From: Thalassobaculaceae bacterium
GTDB lineage: Bacteria > Pseudomonadota > Alphaproteobacteria > Thalassobaculales > Thalassobaculaceae
Length of the DNA: 64,000 nucleotides
NCBI GenBank assembly: GCA_029212785.1
Contig: JARGOG010000013.1
Coordinates: forward strand, 18,776 to 82,775
Reading direction: 5' to 3'
Shown here: in pieces, positions 15,649-25,193 of the stretch
How the letters are laid out: each line of letters opens with the position of its first letter
How positions within the stretch are numbered: position 1 is the first letter of the stretch
Program-made: the position numbers and the translations under genes
Notes under the pieces: model-generated
Seen by the model: the letters and a program-made list of their open reading frames with translations, nothing else
Told to the model about the DNA's origin: nothing
Database searches by the model: none

Positions 15649-18024
15649 TCATTCGGCAGCAGCGGCGGGTGCGACGGCCTGAATGGCCTTCCACACCGCC
15701 TGTGGAGTGGCGGGCATCGGCATGTCGTGTACGCCCAAATCCCAGAGCGCGTCGACCACCGCGTTGATCACGGCCGGCGGAGAGCCGATGGCACCGACCT
15801 CGCCGCAGCCCTTCACCCCAAGGGAGTTATGGGCGCACAGCGTGACTTCCGTGCCGGCCGAGAAGTTCGGGAAATTATCGGCCCGCGGCATGCAGTAGTC
15901 CATGTAGGAACCGGTCACCAACTGTCCATCTGCGTCATAGACGCAGCCTTCCAGCAGCGCCTGGCCGATCCCCTGGGCGAGACCGCCATGGATCTGGCCC
16001 TCGACGATCATCGGATTGATCACGCGACCGACATCGTCCACCGCCGTCATTCGCTCCACCGAGACGACGCCGGTATCCGGATCGACCTCGACTTCGCAGA
16101 TGTGGCAACCGCCGGGGAAGGTGAAGTTCAGCGGATCGTAGAACGCCTTCTCGTCAAGGCCCGGCTCCAGCTCGTCATGCGGGAAGTTGTGCGGGACATA
16201 GGCGGCCAGGGCCACCTCGCCGAACGCCATGGAGCGGTCGGTACCGGCAACGGTGAAGACGCCATCCTTGAACTCGATGTCGCTTTCCGAGGCTTCCAGA
16301 ATATGGGCGGCGATCTTCTTGGCCTTGGTCACGACCTTGTCCATCGCCTTGACGATGGCCTCGCCGCCGACGGCCAGCGAGCGCGACCCGTAGGTGCCCA
16401 TGCCGAACTGCACCTTGTTGGTGTCGCCATGGCTGATCTCGATATTCGCCATCGGCAGACCGAGCCGCTCCGACACCAACTGGGCAAAGGTGGTCTCGTG
16501 TCCCTGGCCGTGGCTGTGCGAGCCGGTGAAGACCGTTACCGAGCCGGTCGGGTGCACGCGCACTTCGGCCGACTCGTAGAGCCCGGCGCGGGCGCCGAGC
16601 GAGCCGACGACCGCCGACGGCGCGATGCCGCAGGCTTCCACATAGGTCGAATAGCCGATGCCGCGGCTCTTGCCCTTGGCCATTGACGCGGCCTTGCGGG
16701 CGGCGAATCCGGCAACGTCGTGGGCCAACTCCGCCTTGTTCAGCGTCGCCGTGTAGTTGCCGCTGTCGTATTGCAGCGCCACCGGCGTCTGGTACGGGAA
16801 CGCATCCGCCGGAATGAAGTTGGCCCGGCGGATATCGGTCTGGCTCATCTTCATCTCATGGGCGCATTTGGCGACCAGCCGCTCCAGCAGATACGTCGCT
16901 TCCGGCCGTCCGGCACCGCGGTAGGCATCGACCGGCACCGTATTGGTGAAGATCGCCTTCACGTTGCAGTAGATCAGCGGCGTCGTGTACACGCCGGCCA
17001 GCAGTGTGGCGTAGAGATATGTCGGCACACAGGGCGCGAAAGTGGACAGATAGGCGCCCATATTCGCCTTGGTCTCGACCTTCAGCGCCAGGAACTTGCC
17101 TTCGCTGTCCATGGCCATCTTGGCCTTGGAGATATGGTCGCGGCCATGGGCGTCGGAGATGAAGCTTTCCGAGCGTTCCGCCGTCCACTTGATCGGCCGA
17201 CCGACCCGCGGCGCGGCCCAGGTGACGATGGCCTCCTCGGCGTAGTGGTAGATCTTCGAGCCGAATCCACCGCCGACATCCGGGGCGACGACGCGCAGCT
17301 TGTGCTCGGGGATCGACAGCACGAACGCGCCCATCAGCAGCCGAATCACGTGCGGGTTCTGACTGGTGGTGAACAGCGTGTACTCGTCGGTCGCCCGGTC
17401 GTATTCGCCGACGGCCGCGCGCGGCTCCATGGCGTTGGGAATCAGGCGGTTGTTGACGATGTCGATCTCGGTGACGTGGTGCGCCTTGGCGAAGGCTTCG
17501 TCGATCTGCGCCTCGTCGCCGATTTCCCAGTCGTAGCAGAGGTTGGTGCCGATCTCGTCATGCACCAGGGACCCGCCCTTCAGCGCGTCGTTCATCCCGA
17601 CGACGGCGGGCAGGGGCCCGTAATCGACGGCGATCAACTCCGCCGCGTCCTTGGCCTGGGCGTAGGTATCGGCGATGACGACGGCCACCTGATCACCGAC
17701 ATGACGGACCTTGCCCTTGGCCAGCGGCGGGTGCGGCGGCTCGTGCATCGGCGAGCCGTCCTTGGAATGCACCTGCCAGCCGCACGGAAGCCCACCGGTC
17801 TCCATATCCTCCCCGGTGAACACGGCCAACACACCGGGCGCCGATTTGGCGGCACCGGTGTCGATCCCGTTGATCGCGGCGTGGGCATGGGGACTGCGCA
17901 GGATATAGGCGTGGCTCTGGTTCGGGCGGTTGATGTCGTCGGTGTAGTTGCCGCGGCCGGTCAGAAACCGCTTGTCTTCGACGCGCTTGACGGCCGCGCC
18001 GATGCCGGTACCTCCCTCAGGCAT
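15649..18024 (-). CDS. coxL: Molybdenum hydroxylase large subunit, form II CO-dehydrogenase type
   Basis: The 791-residue Mo-pterin cytosine dinucleotide subunit of the xanthine oxidase family has [10 protein letters not shown] near 250-259 and [12 protein letters not shown] in the middle. The active-site loop AYRGAGRPE lies at 367-375. The catalytic Glu is probably in [16 protein letters not shown] near the C-terminus. True (form I) CO dehydrogenases carry AYRCSFR with the Cys that binds Cu; here the Cys is replaced, which defines form II. Form II enzymes often act on aldehydes or other substrates, and CO oxidation is doubtful. Gene order S-L-M is also the form II arrangement. Confidence 0.92.
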   Translation of the reverse strand: MPEGGTGIGAAVKRVEDKRFLTGRGNYTDDINRPNQSHAYILRSPHAHAAINGIDTGAAKSAPGVLAVFTGEDMETGGLPCGWQVHSKDGSPMHEPPHPPLAKGKVRHVGDQVAVVIADTYAQAKDAAELIAVDYGPLPAVVGMNDALKGGSLVHDEIGTNLCYDWEIGDEAQIDEAFAKAHHVTEIDIVNNRLIPNAMEPRAAVGEYDRATDEYTLFTTSQNPHVIRLLMGAFVLSIPEHKLRVVAPDVGGGFGSKIYHYAEEAIVTWAAPRVGRPIKWTAERSESFISDAHGRDHISKAKMAMDSEGKFLALKVETKANMGAYLSTFAPCVPTYLYATLLAGVYTTPLIYCNVKAIFTNTVPVDAYRGAGRPEATYLLERLVAKCAHEMKMSQTDIRRANFIPADAFPYQTPVALQYDSGNYTATLNKAELAHDVAGFAARKAASMAKGKSRGIGYSTYVEACGIAPSAVVGSLGARAGLYESAEVRVHPTGSVTVFTGSHSHGQGHETTFAQLVSERLGLPMANIEISHGDTNKVQFGMGTYGSRSLAVGGEAIVKAMDKVVTKAKKIAAHILEASESDIEFKDGVFTVAGTDRSMAFGEVALAAYVPHNFPHDELEPGLDEKAFYDPLNFTFPGGCHICEVEVDPDTGVVSVERMTAVDDVGRVINPMIVEGQIHGGLAQGIGQALLEGCVYDADGQLVTGSYMDYCMPRADNFPNFSAGTEVTLCAHNSLGVKGCGEVGAIGSPPAVINAVVDALWDLGVHDMPMPATPQAVWKAIQAVAPAAAAE

Positions 18025-18129
18025 GGTCTTTTCTCCCTAGCGCCCATCCCCTTTATTTTGTTTTTTGATAAGGGGTTATCAGGCTTTGTTTCAGCATTAG
18101 GCAAATAGGACCGGTCTTGCGCCGGACCT

Positions 18130-18591
18130 TCACATTGTCTGCTGGGCCTGCTGGATCGACTTCACGATGTTGTGGTAGCCGGTGCAGCGGCAGATGTTGC
18201 CCTCGAGCCACTCGCGGATCTCGTGCTCGCTGGCCTTCGGGTTTTTCTTCACCAAGTCGACCGCGCTCATGACCATGCCCGGGGTGCAGAATCCGCACTG
18301 CAGGCCGTGGTTGTCGCGGAACGCTTCCTGCATCGGGTGCAGGGTGTCGCCATCGGCGAGGCCTTCGATCGTGGTCACATCGGTGCCGTCGGCCTGGACC
18401 GCCAGCAGAGTGCAGGATTTCATGCTGTCGCCGTTGACGTGGACGACGCAGGCGCCGCATTGGCTGGTGTCGCACCCGACATGGGTGCCGGTCATGTGCA
18501 GGTTTTCCCGCAGAAACTGAACGAGCAGGGTCCGGCCCTCGACTTCGCCGGAGACCTGTTTGCCGTTCACCGTCATGGATACCGTGGGCAT
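18130..18591 (-). CDS. coxS: Molybdenum hydroxylase 2Fe-2S subunit (form II CoxS-like)
   Basis: The 153-residue small subunit has two 2Fe-2S clusters. A plant-ferredoxin-type site uses Cys40, Cys45, Cys48 and Cys60 ([14 protein letters not shown]...SC). A helical-domain site uses Cys99, Cys102, Cys134 and Cys136 (QCGFCTPGM...[10 protein letters not shown]). It shuttles electrons between the Mo centre and the FAD subunit. It is the first gene of the operon; 105 bases, including a small gataa/ttatc inverted repeat in AT-rich sequence, separate it from the large-subunit gene. Confidence 0.95.
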   Translation of the reverse strand: MPTVSMTVNGKQVSGEVEGRTLLVQFLRENLHMTGTHVGCDTSQCGACVVHVNGDSMKSCTLLAVQADGTDVTTIEGLADGDTLHPMQEAFRDNHGLQCGFCTPGMVMSAVDLVKKNPKASEHEIREWLEGNICRCTGYHNIVKSIQQAQQTM

Positions 18592-18930
18592 GCCCTTATT
18601 CTCCCTCGTGAAGCAGTCGAATGGTTTGATCGGCGGGGGGCGTTCTGGCGTTCCCGTATACGGTGCCGCCCCTCTCTGGGTGCAGTCTCATTCCCCGCCC
18701 GCCTAAGGTCAAGCGGGGAGGCCGTCCGGCGGGTGCCCCTATATGTCGCGCCCGGTGGGGATGGGGCCGCGCCACCAATGCCTATCCCGACATCAATCCC
18801 CAACCCCATGCCGGGGGGCCGGCACGAGGTCGGGGCGTATGTAAAAGGGGGAAGGGGTGAAAGAAAATGGCCGCCGGGTTGCTCTCGGCGGCCATCTTGG
18901 GCTGCTGGGTGGATCTCTCCGCGCGGTGGT
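18592..18930. other. 339-base intergenic region upstream of coxSLM
   Basis: No coding sequence is apparent. It holds the frmA terminator at its right end and must contain the promoter for the minus-strand coxSLM operon. A TTGACC hexamer on the minus strand (18707-18712) is a possible -35, but no convincing -10 goes with it. The rest is GC-rich with runs of G and C. Confidence 0.5.
18861..18895 (-). terminator. Rho-independent terminator after frmA
   Basis: On the minus strand a perfect 10-bp hairpin (ATGGCCGCCG paired with CGGCGGCCAT, 9-base loop) is followed by TTTCTTT. It sits 35 bases past the frmA stop codon and separates frmA from coxSLM, so these are probably different transcription units. 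Confidence 0.8.
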
Positions 18931-20040
18931 TCAGTACACCACGACGCTGCGGATCGACTTGCCCTCGTGCATGAGGTCGAAGCCCTCGTTGATCTTGTCC
19001 AGCGGCAGGGTATGGGTGATCAGGTCGTCGATGTTGATCTTCCCGTCCATGTACCAGTCGACGATCTTCGGCACGTCGGTGCGGCCGCGCGCACCACCGA
19101 AGGCCGTTCCGCGCCAGGACCGGCCGGTCACAAGCTGGAATGGGCGGGTGGAGATCTCCTGGCCGGCGCCGGCGACACCGATGATGATGCTCTCGCCCCA
19201 ACCCTTATGGGCGCATTCCAGGGCCTGGCGCATGGTGGTCACGTTGCCGATGCACTCGAACGAGTAATCGGCGCCGCCGCCGGTCAACTCGACCAGATGG
19301 CCGACCACATCCCCGTCGATCTCCTTGGGATTGACGAAGTGGGTCATGCCGAAATGCTCGCCGAGCGCCTTGCGGTCCGGGTTCAGGTCGACGCCGACGA
19401 TCATGTTGGCGCCCACCATCTTGGCGCCCTGGATCACGTTCAGGCCGATGCCGCCGAGACCGAAGACCACGACGTTGGAGCCGGGCTCCACCTTGGCGGT
19501 GTTCACCACCGCGCCGATACCCGTGGTCACACCGCAGCCGATGTAGCAGATCTTGTCGAAGGGCGCGTCCTCGCGGACCTTGGCGAGCGCGATTTCCGGC
19601 AGGACCGTGTGGTTGGCGAAGGTCGAACAGCCCATGTAGTGGAACAACGGCTTGCCATCGAGCGAGAACCGCGAGGTCCCGTCCGGCATCAGGCCCTGGC
19701 CCTGGGTCACCCGGACCTTCTGGCACAGGTTGGTCTTCGGATTCAGGCAGTACTCGCATTCCCGGCATTCCGGGGTGTAGAGCGGAATGACGTGATCGCC
19801 CTTCTTCAGGGACGTCACACCGGGGCCGATATCGACCACGACGCCCGCGCCCTCATGGCCGAGGATCGAGGGGAAGATGCCTTCCGGATCGCCGCCCGAC
19901 AGGGTGAAGGCGTCGGTGTGGCAGATGCCGGTCGCCTTGACTTCGACCAGGACCTCGCCCGCCTTGGGGCCTTCCAGATCGACATCGGCAATCTCCAGCG
20001 GCTTGCCGGCGGCGAATGCAACAGCGGCGCGTGTCTTCAT
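18931..20040 (-). CDS. frmA: S-(hydroxymethyl)glutathione dehydrogenase (class III alcohol dehydrogenase)
   Basis: The 369-residue Zn-dependent ADH matches class III closely. The catalytic Zn site begins with the Cys in [24 protein letters not shown] and includes GHEGAGVV. The structural Zn Cys cluster is [18 protein letters not shown], and the NAD motif is [17 protein letters not shown]. It oxidises the formaldehyde-glutathione adduct to S-formylglutathione and can reduce GSNO. The start at 20040 has GAGGGGGA before it; an upstream in-frame start would add 8 residues. The coxG-like gene lies 82 bases upstream on the same strand. Confidence 0.95.
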   Translation of the reverse strand: MKTRAAVAFAAGKPLEIADVDLEGPKAGEVLVEVKATGICHTDAFTLSGGDPEGIFPSILGHEGAGVVVDIGPGVTSLKKGDHVIPLYTPECRECEYCLNPKTNLCQKVRVTQGQGLMPDGTSRFSLDGKPLFHYMGCSTFANHTVLPEIALAKVREDAPFDKICYIGCGVTTGIGAVVNTAKVEPGSNVVVFGLGGIGLNVIQGAKMVGANMIVGVDLNPDRKALGEHFGMTHFVNPKEIDGDVVGHLVELTGGGADYSFECIGNVTTMRQALECAHKGWGESIIIGVAGAGQEISTRPFQLVTGRSWRGTAFGGARGRTDVPKIVDWYMDGKINIDDLITHTLPLDKINEGFDLMHEGKSIRSVVVY

Positions 20041-20122
20041 GGTTTCCCCCTCGGGCTCAGGCACGGACTCCCGGGTCTTACTGCCCGGGCGACGAGACTC
20101 TCGGACCTGTCGGTCCGCCGGA

Positions 20123-20833
20123 TCAGGCGTTGGCGGTCACGACGAGCAGCACGGCGGAGGCGGCCAGCGCGACCCAGGCCAGGGCCGCGGCCCAGTGCAG
20201 GCTGTCGTAGACGTTCTCGGCGGGGATACCGAGACGCTTCATCTCTTCACTACGCGGATCAGCGGCTTCAGCCACGGCATGGTCCTCCTTTTTCGTGTCG
20301 GCGGGTTGGGTCTGAACAGGCGTGGCGCCAGCGGGCTTTGCGGCCGGCGCATCGGATGCGGCCGCCGGCGCGGCACCGCCCGCGGCGCGCTCGGAAGCGA
20401 TCTTCGTGAAAGTCTCGAAAAAGTCGTTGGCGTATTTTTTCGCGGTCGAATCGATCAGACGACCGCCGATCTGCGCCAGTTTGCCGCCGACATTCGCGTT
20501 GACTTCGTATTTCAACAGGGTCGCCGCTCCGCCTTCCAACTCTTCCAACTCGACCTTGGCGCCGCCCTTGGCGAAGCCGGCGGCACCGCCCTTGCCCTCG
20601 CCGGAGATCGTGTAGCTGACCGGCGGGTTGAGATCCTTGAGTTCGACGGCGCCGGAGAACCTGGCCTTCACCGGCCCGACCTTGGCGGACACTTTCGCGG
20701 TGAAGCCGTTATCGCCTGTCTTCTCAATTTCTTCGCAGCCCGGAATGCACTGTTTCAGCACGTCCGGATCGTTCAGCGCCTCCCAAACCGTCTCGCGGGG
20801 GGCGGGAATGGTCTGCTGGCCGGTCATGTCCAT
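20123..20833 (-). CDS. coxG: CoxG-type SRPBCC protein with C-terminal membrane anchor
   Basis: The 236-residue protein has a START-like SRPBCC domain at about 1-150 ([38 protein letters not shown], the CoxG hallmark). An Ala/Pro-rich linker follows at about 153-205, and the last 23 residues form a hydrophobic membrane helix ([23 protein letters not shown]). In known CO oxidisers CoxG recruits the Mo-enzyme to the membrane. It lies two genes away from coxSLM, separated by frmA. An anchoring role for the form II enzyme here is inferred. Confidence 0.88.
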   Translation of the reverse strand: MDMTGQQTIPAPRETVWEALNDPDVLKQCIPGCEEIEKTGDNGFTAKVSAKVGPVKARFSGAVELKDLNPPVSYTISGEGKGGAAGFAKGGAKVELEELEGGAATLLKYEVNANVGGKLAQIGGRLIDSTAKKYANDFFETFTKIASERAAGGAAPAAASDAPAAKPAGATPVQTQPADTKKEDHAVAEAADPRSEEMKRLGIPAENVYDSLHWAAALAWVALAASAVLLVVTANA

Positions 20834-21058
20834 CGGGACGTTCTCCTGGGGTCGGCGGGACTCATAGGCATGATCAGATGTCAGAAGGCATCTATCATGT
20901 TTGCGCGCGGCTTGTCACCGACCCGCCGGTGGCATAGTCGCGCGGATGCAGGGGTTTCGAGGGGGCAAGCCTTCGGGCATACTCGCGCGCCTTTAAGGGA
21001 CCGGTTCGGAGACCGGCAGGAAATCGGCGGCCACGACGCCGCAGGAGGATGGAGAGGG

Positions 21059-22524
21059 ATGCCGAAGACGCTGATTGGCTGGACCGGGATTGGCTGGACC
21101 GGGGCGCGCCGCCTTCTGTGCTGTTTGCTGGTGGCGGTTGCACTGGTTGCGATGACCGGGGGGGCCGCCTTCGCCGCAGGCGACGGCGCACCGCATTTCG
21201 ACGGACGTGAGCTCAATCTGCTCTGGGTGATCCCCTTCGCCGGCATCCTGCTGTCGATTGCCATCCTGCCGCTGGTCGCCGGCGACTTCTGGCATCATCA
21301 TTTCGGCAAGATCTCGGCCTTCTGGGCGCTGGCCTTCCTGGTCCCCTTCGCGATCCTCTTCGGTTACGAGATCGCGCTGTACGAGATCGTGTATGTCGGC
21401 CTGCTCGAATACATTCCCTTCATCATCCTGCTGCTGTCGCTGTTCACCGTAGCGGGCGGCGTGCGGGTCACCGGCACGCTGCGCGGCACGCCGGAGATGA
21501 ATACCGGGATCTTGCTGCTCGGCACCGTGATCGCGAGTTGGATGGGCACGACCGGTGCGGCCATGCTGCTGATCCGGCCGATCCTGAACGCCAACGAGCA
21601 TCGCCAGCACAAGGTGCATGTGATCGTCTTCTTCATCTTCCTGGTGGCGAATATCGGCGGCTCGCTGACTCCGCTGGGCGATCCGCCGCTGTTCCTCGGC
21701 TTCCTCAAGGGCGTGTCGTTCTTCTGGCCGACCACGCACATGCTGGCGCCGATGGCGCTGGTCTCGGTGATCCTGCTGGCGGTGTTCTACGGCCTCGATC
21801 GATACTTCTGGGCCAAGGAGGACGAGGCGGTCCGGACAGCGACGGCCAGAAGATCGGCCTCGAAGGCAAGGTCAACATCCTGCTGCTGGCCGGCGTGGTC
21901 GCCGCCGTACTGCTCTCCGGTGTGTGGAAACCCGGCATCAGCTTAGAAGTCTACCATGTGCACTGGGATATCCAGAACATCGTCCGCGATCTGCTGCTGC
22001 TGGCAATCGCCTTTATCTCCTGGAAGCTGACCAGCACGGAGAGCCGGCTGGCCAATGGCTTCAGTTGGTTCCCGATCCTCGAGGTCGCCAAGCTGTTCGC
22101 CGGCATCTTCCTGACCATCATCCCGGCAATCGCCATCCTGAAAGCCGGCATTGACGGCTCGCTCAGCCAGGTCGTTTCCGCGGTGTCGTCGGAGAGCGGC
22201 GAACCGGTGAACATGGCCTATTTCTGGCTGACCGGCGTGCTGTCGTCCTTCCTCGACAATGCCCCGACCTATCTCGTGTTCTTCAACACGGCGGGAGGCG
22301 ATCCAGAGGCGCTGATGGGGCCGATGGCCAACACCCTGCTGGCGATTTCGGCGGGTGCGGTGTTCATGGGCGCCAACACCTATATCGGCAACGCGCCGAA
22401 TTTCATGGTGAAGGCGATTGCCGAGGAGCGCGGCATCCCGATGCCGAGTTTCTTCGGATACATGATGTGGTCGGGCCTGATCCTGGTGCCGCTGTTCGTC
22501 ATTGTCGGCTTCGTGTTCTTCTAG
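21059..22524 (+). pseudogene. Sodium:proton antiporter (CitMHS/NhaD-like), interrupted by one frameshift
   Basis: Two overlapping frames make one membrane protein. Residues from the ATG at 21059 (GGAGGA ribosome site) give a signal-like helix and about six membrane helices to ..RYFWAKEDEAVRTA. The second frame picks up at about 21841 as DGQKIGLEGKVNILLLAGVVAAVLL and runs to the natural C-terminus at 22524 (GNAPNFMVKAIAEERGIPMPSFFGYMMWSGLI). The total length of 1466 bases is one base short of a full frame, so a single-base deletion near 21833-21841, inside a cytoplasmic loop, explains it. Either it is a sequencing error or a recent null mutation. No slippery heptamer is visible. Confidence 0.85.
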
Positions 22525-22597
22525 CGCGAAATCCGGTGACGGTCGGGTGGGTGGCGGACGAATGGGGGAGCCGGCCGTCCGGCCGTCAGCGTGGGCC

Positions 22598-23212
22598 CTA
22601 CAGCGCGCCGGTCAGCGCCGTCGTCTCGCCCTCGCGGATGACCGACGGGTCGTAGGCCTTGCGGGCGAAGACCTCGCGCACCTTTGCCTCGAAATGCGCC
22701 AGCGGAGGGGTTGGGTAGTTCGGGTCGAACGAGGACTGGTCCCAGCGCTCGCAGAATGTGGCGCATAGTTCGAAGCACGGGTGGTCGCGGAACCGCTCGC
22801 GCGCATTGCGGTCCCAGCCGTAATGGTGGCCGTAGTAGAGCATCTGGAAGATCCCGTGATGCTCCACCACCCAACTCACGTCCCAGCGCACGAACGGCCG
22901 GATCACCTCGGCCGCCATCCGGTCGTGGTTCTGCGGAGCCAGCGCGTCGCCGATATCGTGCAGCAGCGCGCCGACGACCCAGTCGAGATCGGCGCCGTCC
23001 GCCTCGGCCCGGGCGGCCGATTGCAGGCCGTGCTCGAGCCGGGTGATGCGGTAGCCCTCCAGGGTCTGTTCGCCCTGGCGAGTCAGTTCGGCCAGGACCC
23101 GATCGGCGGTGAGGGCCTGATAGGCATGCTCGTGGTCCGCCAGCAGCAGATAGTCGTCGCGCGTCCCGTCCTTCATCTGGGTGAAGGAGACCGTCCCTGC
23201 CGTGCCGTCCAT
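22598..23212 (-). CDS. HD-domain protein, possibly a PhnZ/MIOX-type di-iron oxygenase
   Basis: The 204-residue protein has an HD fold with ITRLEHGLQSAARAEADGADLDWVVGALLHDIGD (His61; His85-Asp86), QNHDRMAAE, VVEHHGIF and a later ERWDQSSFDP. This layout (L-E-H-x-L-Q-x-A-x-x-A-E, LLHDIG, paired His, then R-W-D) is closer to the PhnZ-like mixed-valent di-iron oxygenases than to plain phosphohydrolases. The relation is from motif memory and the substrate is unknown. It is convergent with the antiporter gene. The universal stress protein gene ends 37 bases upstream on the same strand and may be co-transcribed. Confidence 0.75.
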   Translation of the reverse strand: MDGTAGTVSFTQMKDGTRDDYLLLADHEHAYQALTADRVLAELTRQGEQTLEGYRITRLEHGLQSAARAEADGADLDWVVGALLHDIGDALAPQNHDRMAAEVIRPFVRWDVSWVVEHHGIFQMLYYGHHYGWDRNARERFRDHPCFELCATFCERWDQSSFDPNYPTPPLAHFEAKVREVFARKAYDPSVIREGETTALTGAL

Positions 23213-23249
23213 CGCGCGCCCCTCTCTCGCCTCCCGGCGGATTGAACCC

Positions 23250-24086
23250 TCAGTGCGACATCAGGACCGGGCGGTCCAGATGGTGCAGCACATATTCCGA
23301 GACCCCACCCATCAGCAATTCGCGCCAGCGCGACCGGCTGTAGGCGCCCATGACCAGAAGGTCGCAGTCATAGGCCGCCGCCCGGGTCAGAAGCTGCTCG
23401 CCGATATTGCCGTCCTCGTGGATGTCGGTGTGTACCGTCGCGTTCACGCCATGCATGGAGAGATATCGGCCGATACCCACGCCCTTGAGCGATTTCGCCT
23501 CTTCCTCCTCGGTGAAGACGTGGACGTCCTCCGCCTCCAGCAGGAACGGCTTGGCTTCACGCACCGCACGGATCGCCTCCTTGCAATTCCGCCAGGCGAC
23601 GGCGATGCGCTTGCCGACCTTGCGGTCGGGCGCCCAGAACTCCTCCTCATGCGGCAGCACCAGCGTGCCGCATCCGGCCTCCAGCGCGATCTCCTCGGGG
23701 TGATGCAGGGCGATGTGACTGGTCACCCCCTTGGGCGGCGCCTGCGAGACGATGACGAGGTCGCTGAGATGGGCATACTCCGCCAGCTTCTCGACGTGGT
23801 CGCCCTCGGTCTGATGATAGGCGTGGCTGACATCGACGTTGGCGAAACGCTCGTCCAGCTCCCGGCGGATAGCCTCGGCCTTGGTCTTGGCGATGTCGCG
23901 CTGCTCGGCCAGGAACACGTTGGAGGCGGCCCGGCCGGCGGCACCCGCGGGCATGGTCGCCGGGGCGGTGTTGTAGAGCACGTCCAGATGGCCGGAGAAC
24001 CGGGTGGTCAACTGGATGGCGAGTTCCAGGCGGTCCCTGTGCCTGTCGTCATTCGCCATGTGACAGAGGATCGATTTGATCGCCAT
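23250..24086 (-). CDS. Universal stress protein (UspA) family, tandem-domain type
   Basis: The 278 residues contain two Usp-like halves. The first starts MAIKSILCHMANDDRHRDRLELAIQLT. The second starts KRIAVAWRNCKEAIRAVREAKPFL and ends with the nucleotide-binding loop GAYSRSRWRELLMGGVSEYVL and then DRPVLMSH. The loop fits the G-x2-G-x9-G-S/T type motif only loosely. Usp proteins are cytoplasmic stress and starvation factors, some ATP-binding. The gene is divergent from the aminotransferase across a 228-base control region. Confidence 0.9.
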   Translation of the reverse strand: MAIKSILCHMANDDRHRDRLELAIQLTTRFSGHLDVLYNTAPATMPAGAAGRAASNVFLAEQRDIAKTKAEAIRRELDERFANVDVSHAYHQTEGDHVEKLAEYAHLSDLVIVSQAPPKGVTSHIALHHPEEIALEAGCGTLVLPHEEEFWAPDRKVGKRIAVAWRNCKEAIRAVREAKPFLLEAEDVHVFTEEEEAKSLKGVGIGRYLSMHGVNATVHTDIHEDGNIGEQLLTRAAAYDCDLLVMGAYSRSRWRELLMGGVSEYVLHHLDRPVLMSH

Positions 24087-24253
24087 CGGGCCGTCTCCGG
24101 TGCAGGTTCTTATGGTTCGGTGTGGGGCGAAACCCTAACGGCAGCGCCGATGCTAGGCAATGTGGCATGGAGCGGTTTGCCGCGATACCGCCACCGATTG
24201 TCACCACCACAATGCATCGACGCAAAGCCCTTTGCGAAAATAGGTATGGAATG

Positions 24254-24282
24254 CTGACCTATTATAGGTCAGAACTCCTGAC
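24254..24282. promoter_or_regulatory. Palindromic operator with three half-sites upstream of aminotransferase
   Basis: CTGACCTATTATAGGTCAG at 24254-24272 is a perfect palindrome (8-bp arms, 3-bp centre). The right arm is reused in GTCAG-aactc-CTGAC ending at 24282. This gives three CTGAC-type half-sites, 33 bases before the aminotransferase start. It looks like a binding array for a dimeric regulator. No regulator gene is adjacent. Confidence 0.6.
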
Positions 24283-24314
24283 GTAATAATTTTATGTCGC
24301 TCAGGAGGAGAGTC

Positions 24315-25193
24315 ATGGAAGGTGTCTATTGGTTTGAGGGCGCATGGCGCAATGAACCGCCGTTGGTGTCGGGGCCGGCCGATCTCGGCTTCTGGTCCGG
24401 CAGTTCGGCCTTTGATGGCGCGCGGGCCATCGGCGGTTGCGCGCCGGACCTTGAAAAGCACTGCGAACGGCTGATCCGCTCCGCCCTGGCGGTCGGTCTG
24501 CAGCCGACGGTCACGGCCCAGGACGTCCACAGGCTCTGCATCGAGGGCCTGGAGATGCTGCCGGCTGATCGCGACTACTACATCCGGCCCATGGTGTTCT
24601 GCCGTGGCGGGACGCTTCTGCCGGAGACCGGGGAGAGCGTGTTCACCCTCGCCATCTTCGAGATGCCGATGCCGAGCGAGAGCGCCGGCAAGGCGACCTT
24701 GTCCCCGTTCCGCCGGCCGGCCCCGGATCAGGCGCCGACCGACAGCAAGGCGGGATGTCTCTATCCGAACTCTCAGCGCGCCCGTCGCGACGCGATGAAC
24801 CGGGGCTTCAATCTCGCCGCCGTCTGCGATCACGAGGGCAACATCGCCGAGTTCAGCCACGCCAATCTGTGGCTGGCCAAGGACGGGGTGGCGATCACCC
24901 CGAAGCCGAACGGCACCTTCCTCGACGGCATCACCAAGAATCGGGTCATTGCCCTGCTGGAAGATGCCGGTATCGCGGTCGAACAGCGCACCGTCACCCC
25001 GGCCGATCTCGACGCGGCCGACGAGATCTTCATGACCGGCAACCAGGGCAAGGTGCAGACCGTTACGGCCTGGGAGGCGCGGGAGCTTCAGCCGGGGCCG
25101 ATCTTCCGCGCCGCCCGTGAGCTCTACGCGGCCCATGTCGCGGCGAGCCGCGTGACGAGCGCCGGCAGCAACTACCGCAAGGCGGTGGCGTAA
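24315..25193 (+). CDS. Class IV PLP aminotransferase (branched-chain or D-amino-acid type)
   Basis: The start at 24315 sits behind AGGAGGAG; an upstream in-frame start is 7 codons earlier and less well placed. The 292-residue enzyme has the fold-type IV pattern: WSGSSAFDGARAIGG, Lys145 in DSKAGCLYPNSQRARRDA as the PLP lysine, EFSHANLWLAKDG containing the conserved Glu, and TFLDGITKNRVIALL with EIFMTGNQGKVQTV near the C-terminus. It transfers amino groups between an amino acid and 2-oxoglutarate; BCAT (IlvE-like) is the usual annotation. The last 22 bases overlap the 3' end of thiY (convergent). Confidence 0.85.
   Translation: MEGVYWFEGAWRNEPPLVSGPADLGFWSGSSAFDGARAIGGCAPDLEKHCERLIRSALAVGLQPTVTAQDVHRLCIEGLEMLPADRDYYIRPMVFCRGGTLLPETGESVFTLAIFEMPMPSESAGKATLSPFRRPAPDQAPTDSKAGCLYPNSQRARRDAMNRGFNLAAVCDHEGNIAEFSHANLWLAKDGVAITPKPNGTFLDGITKNRVIALLEDAGIAVEQRTVTPADLDAADEIFMTGNQGKVQTVTAWEARELQPGPIFRAARELYAAHVAASRVTSAGSNYRKAVA

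Noticed and set aside
15649..18024. Genuine (form I) CO dehydrogenase
   Set aside because: The active-site loop is AYRGAGR, without the Cys of AYRCSFR that binds Cu, and gene order is S-L-M rather than M-S-L.
18054..18129. A terminator between the coxS-like and coxL-like genes
   Set aside because: The gataa/ttatc inverted repeat has only a 5-bp stem and its T-run is on the wrong side for minus-strand termination; the genes are more likely co-transcribed.
21825..21845. Programmed -1 frameshift in the antiporter gene
   Set aside because: No X-XXY-YYZ slippery heptamer or poly-A run and no obvious downstream pseudoknot; a one-base deletion explains the data better.
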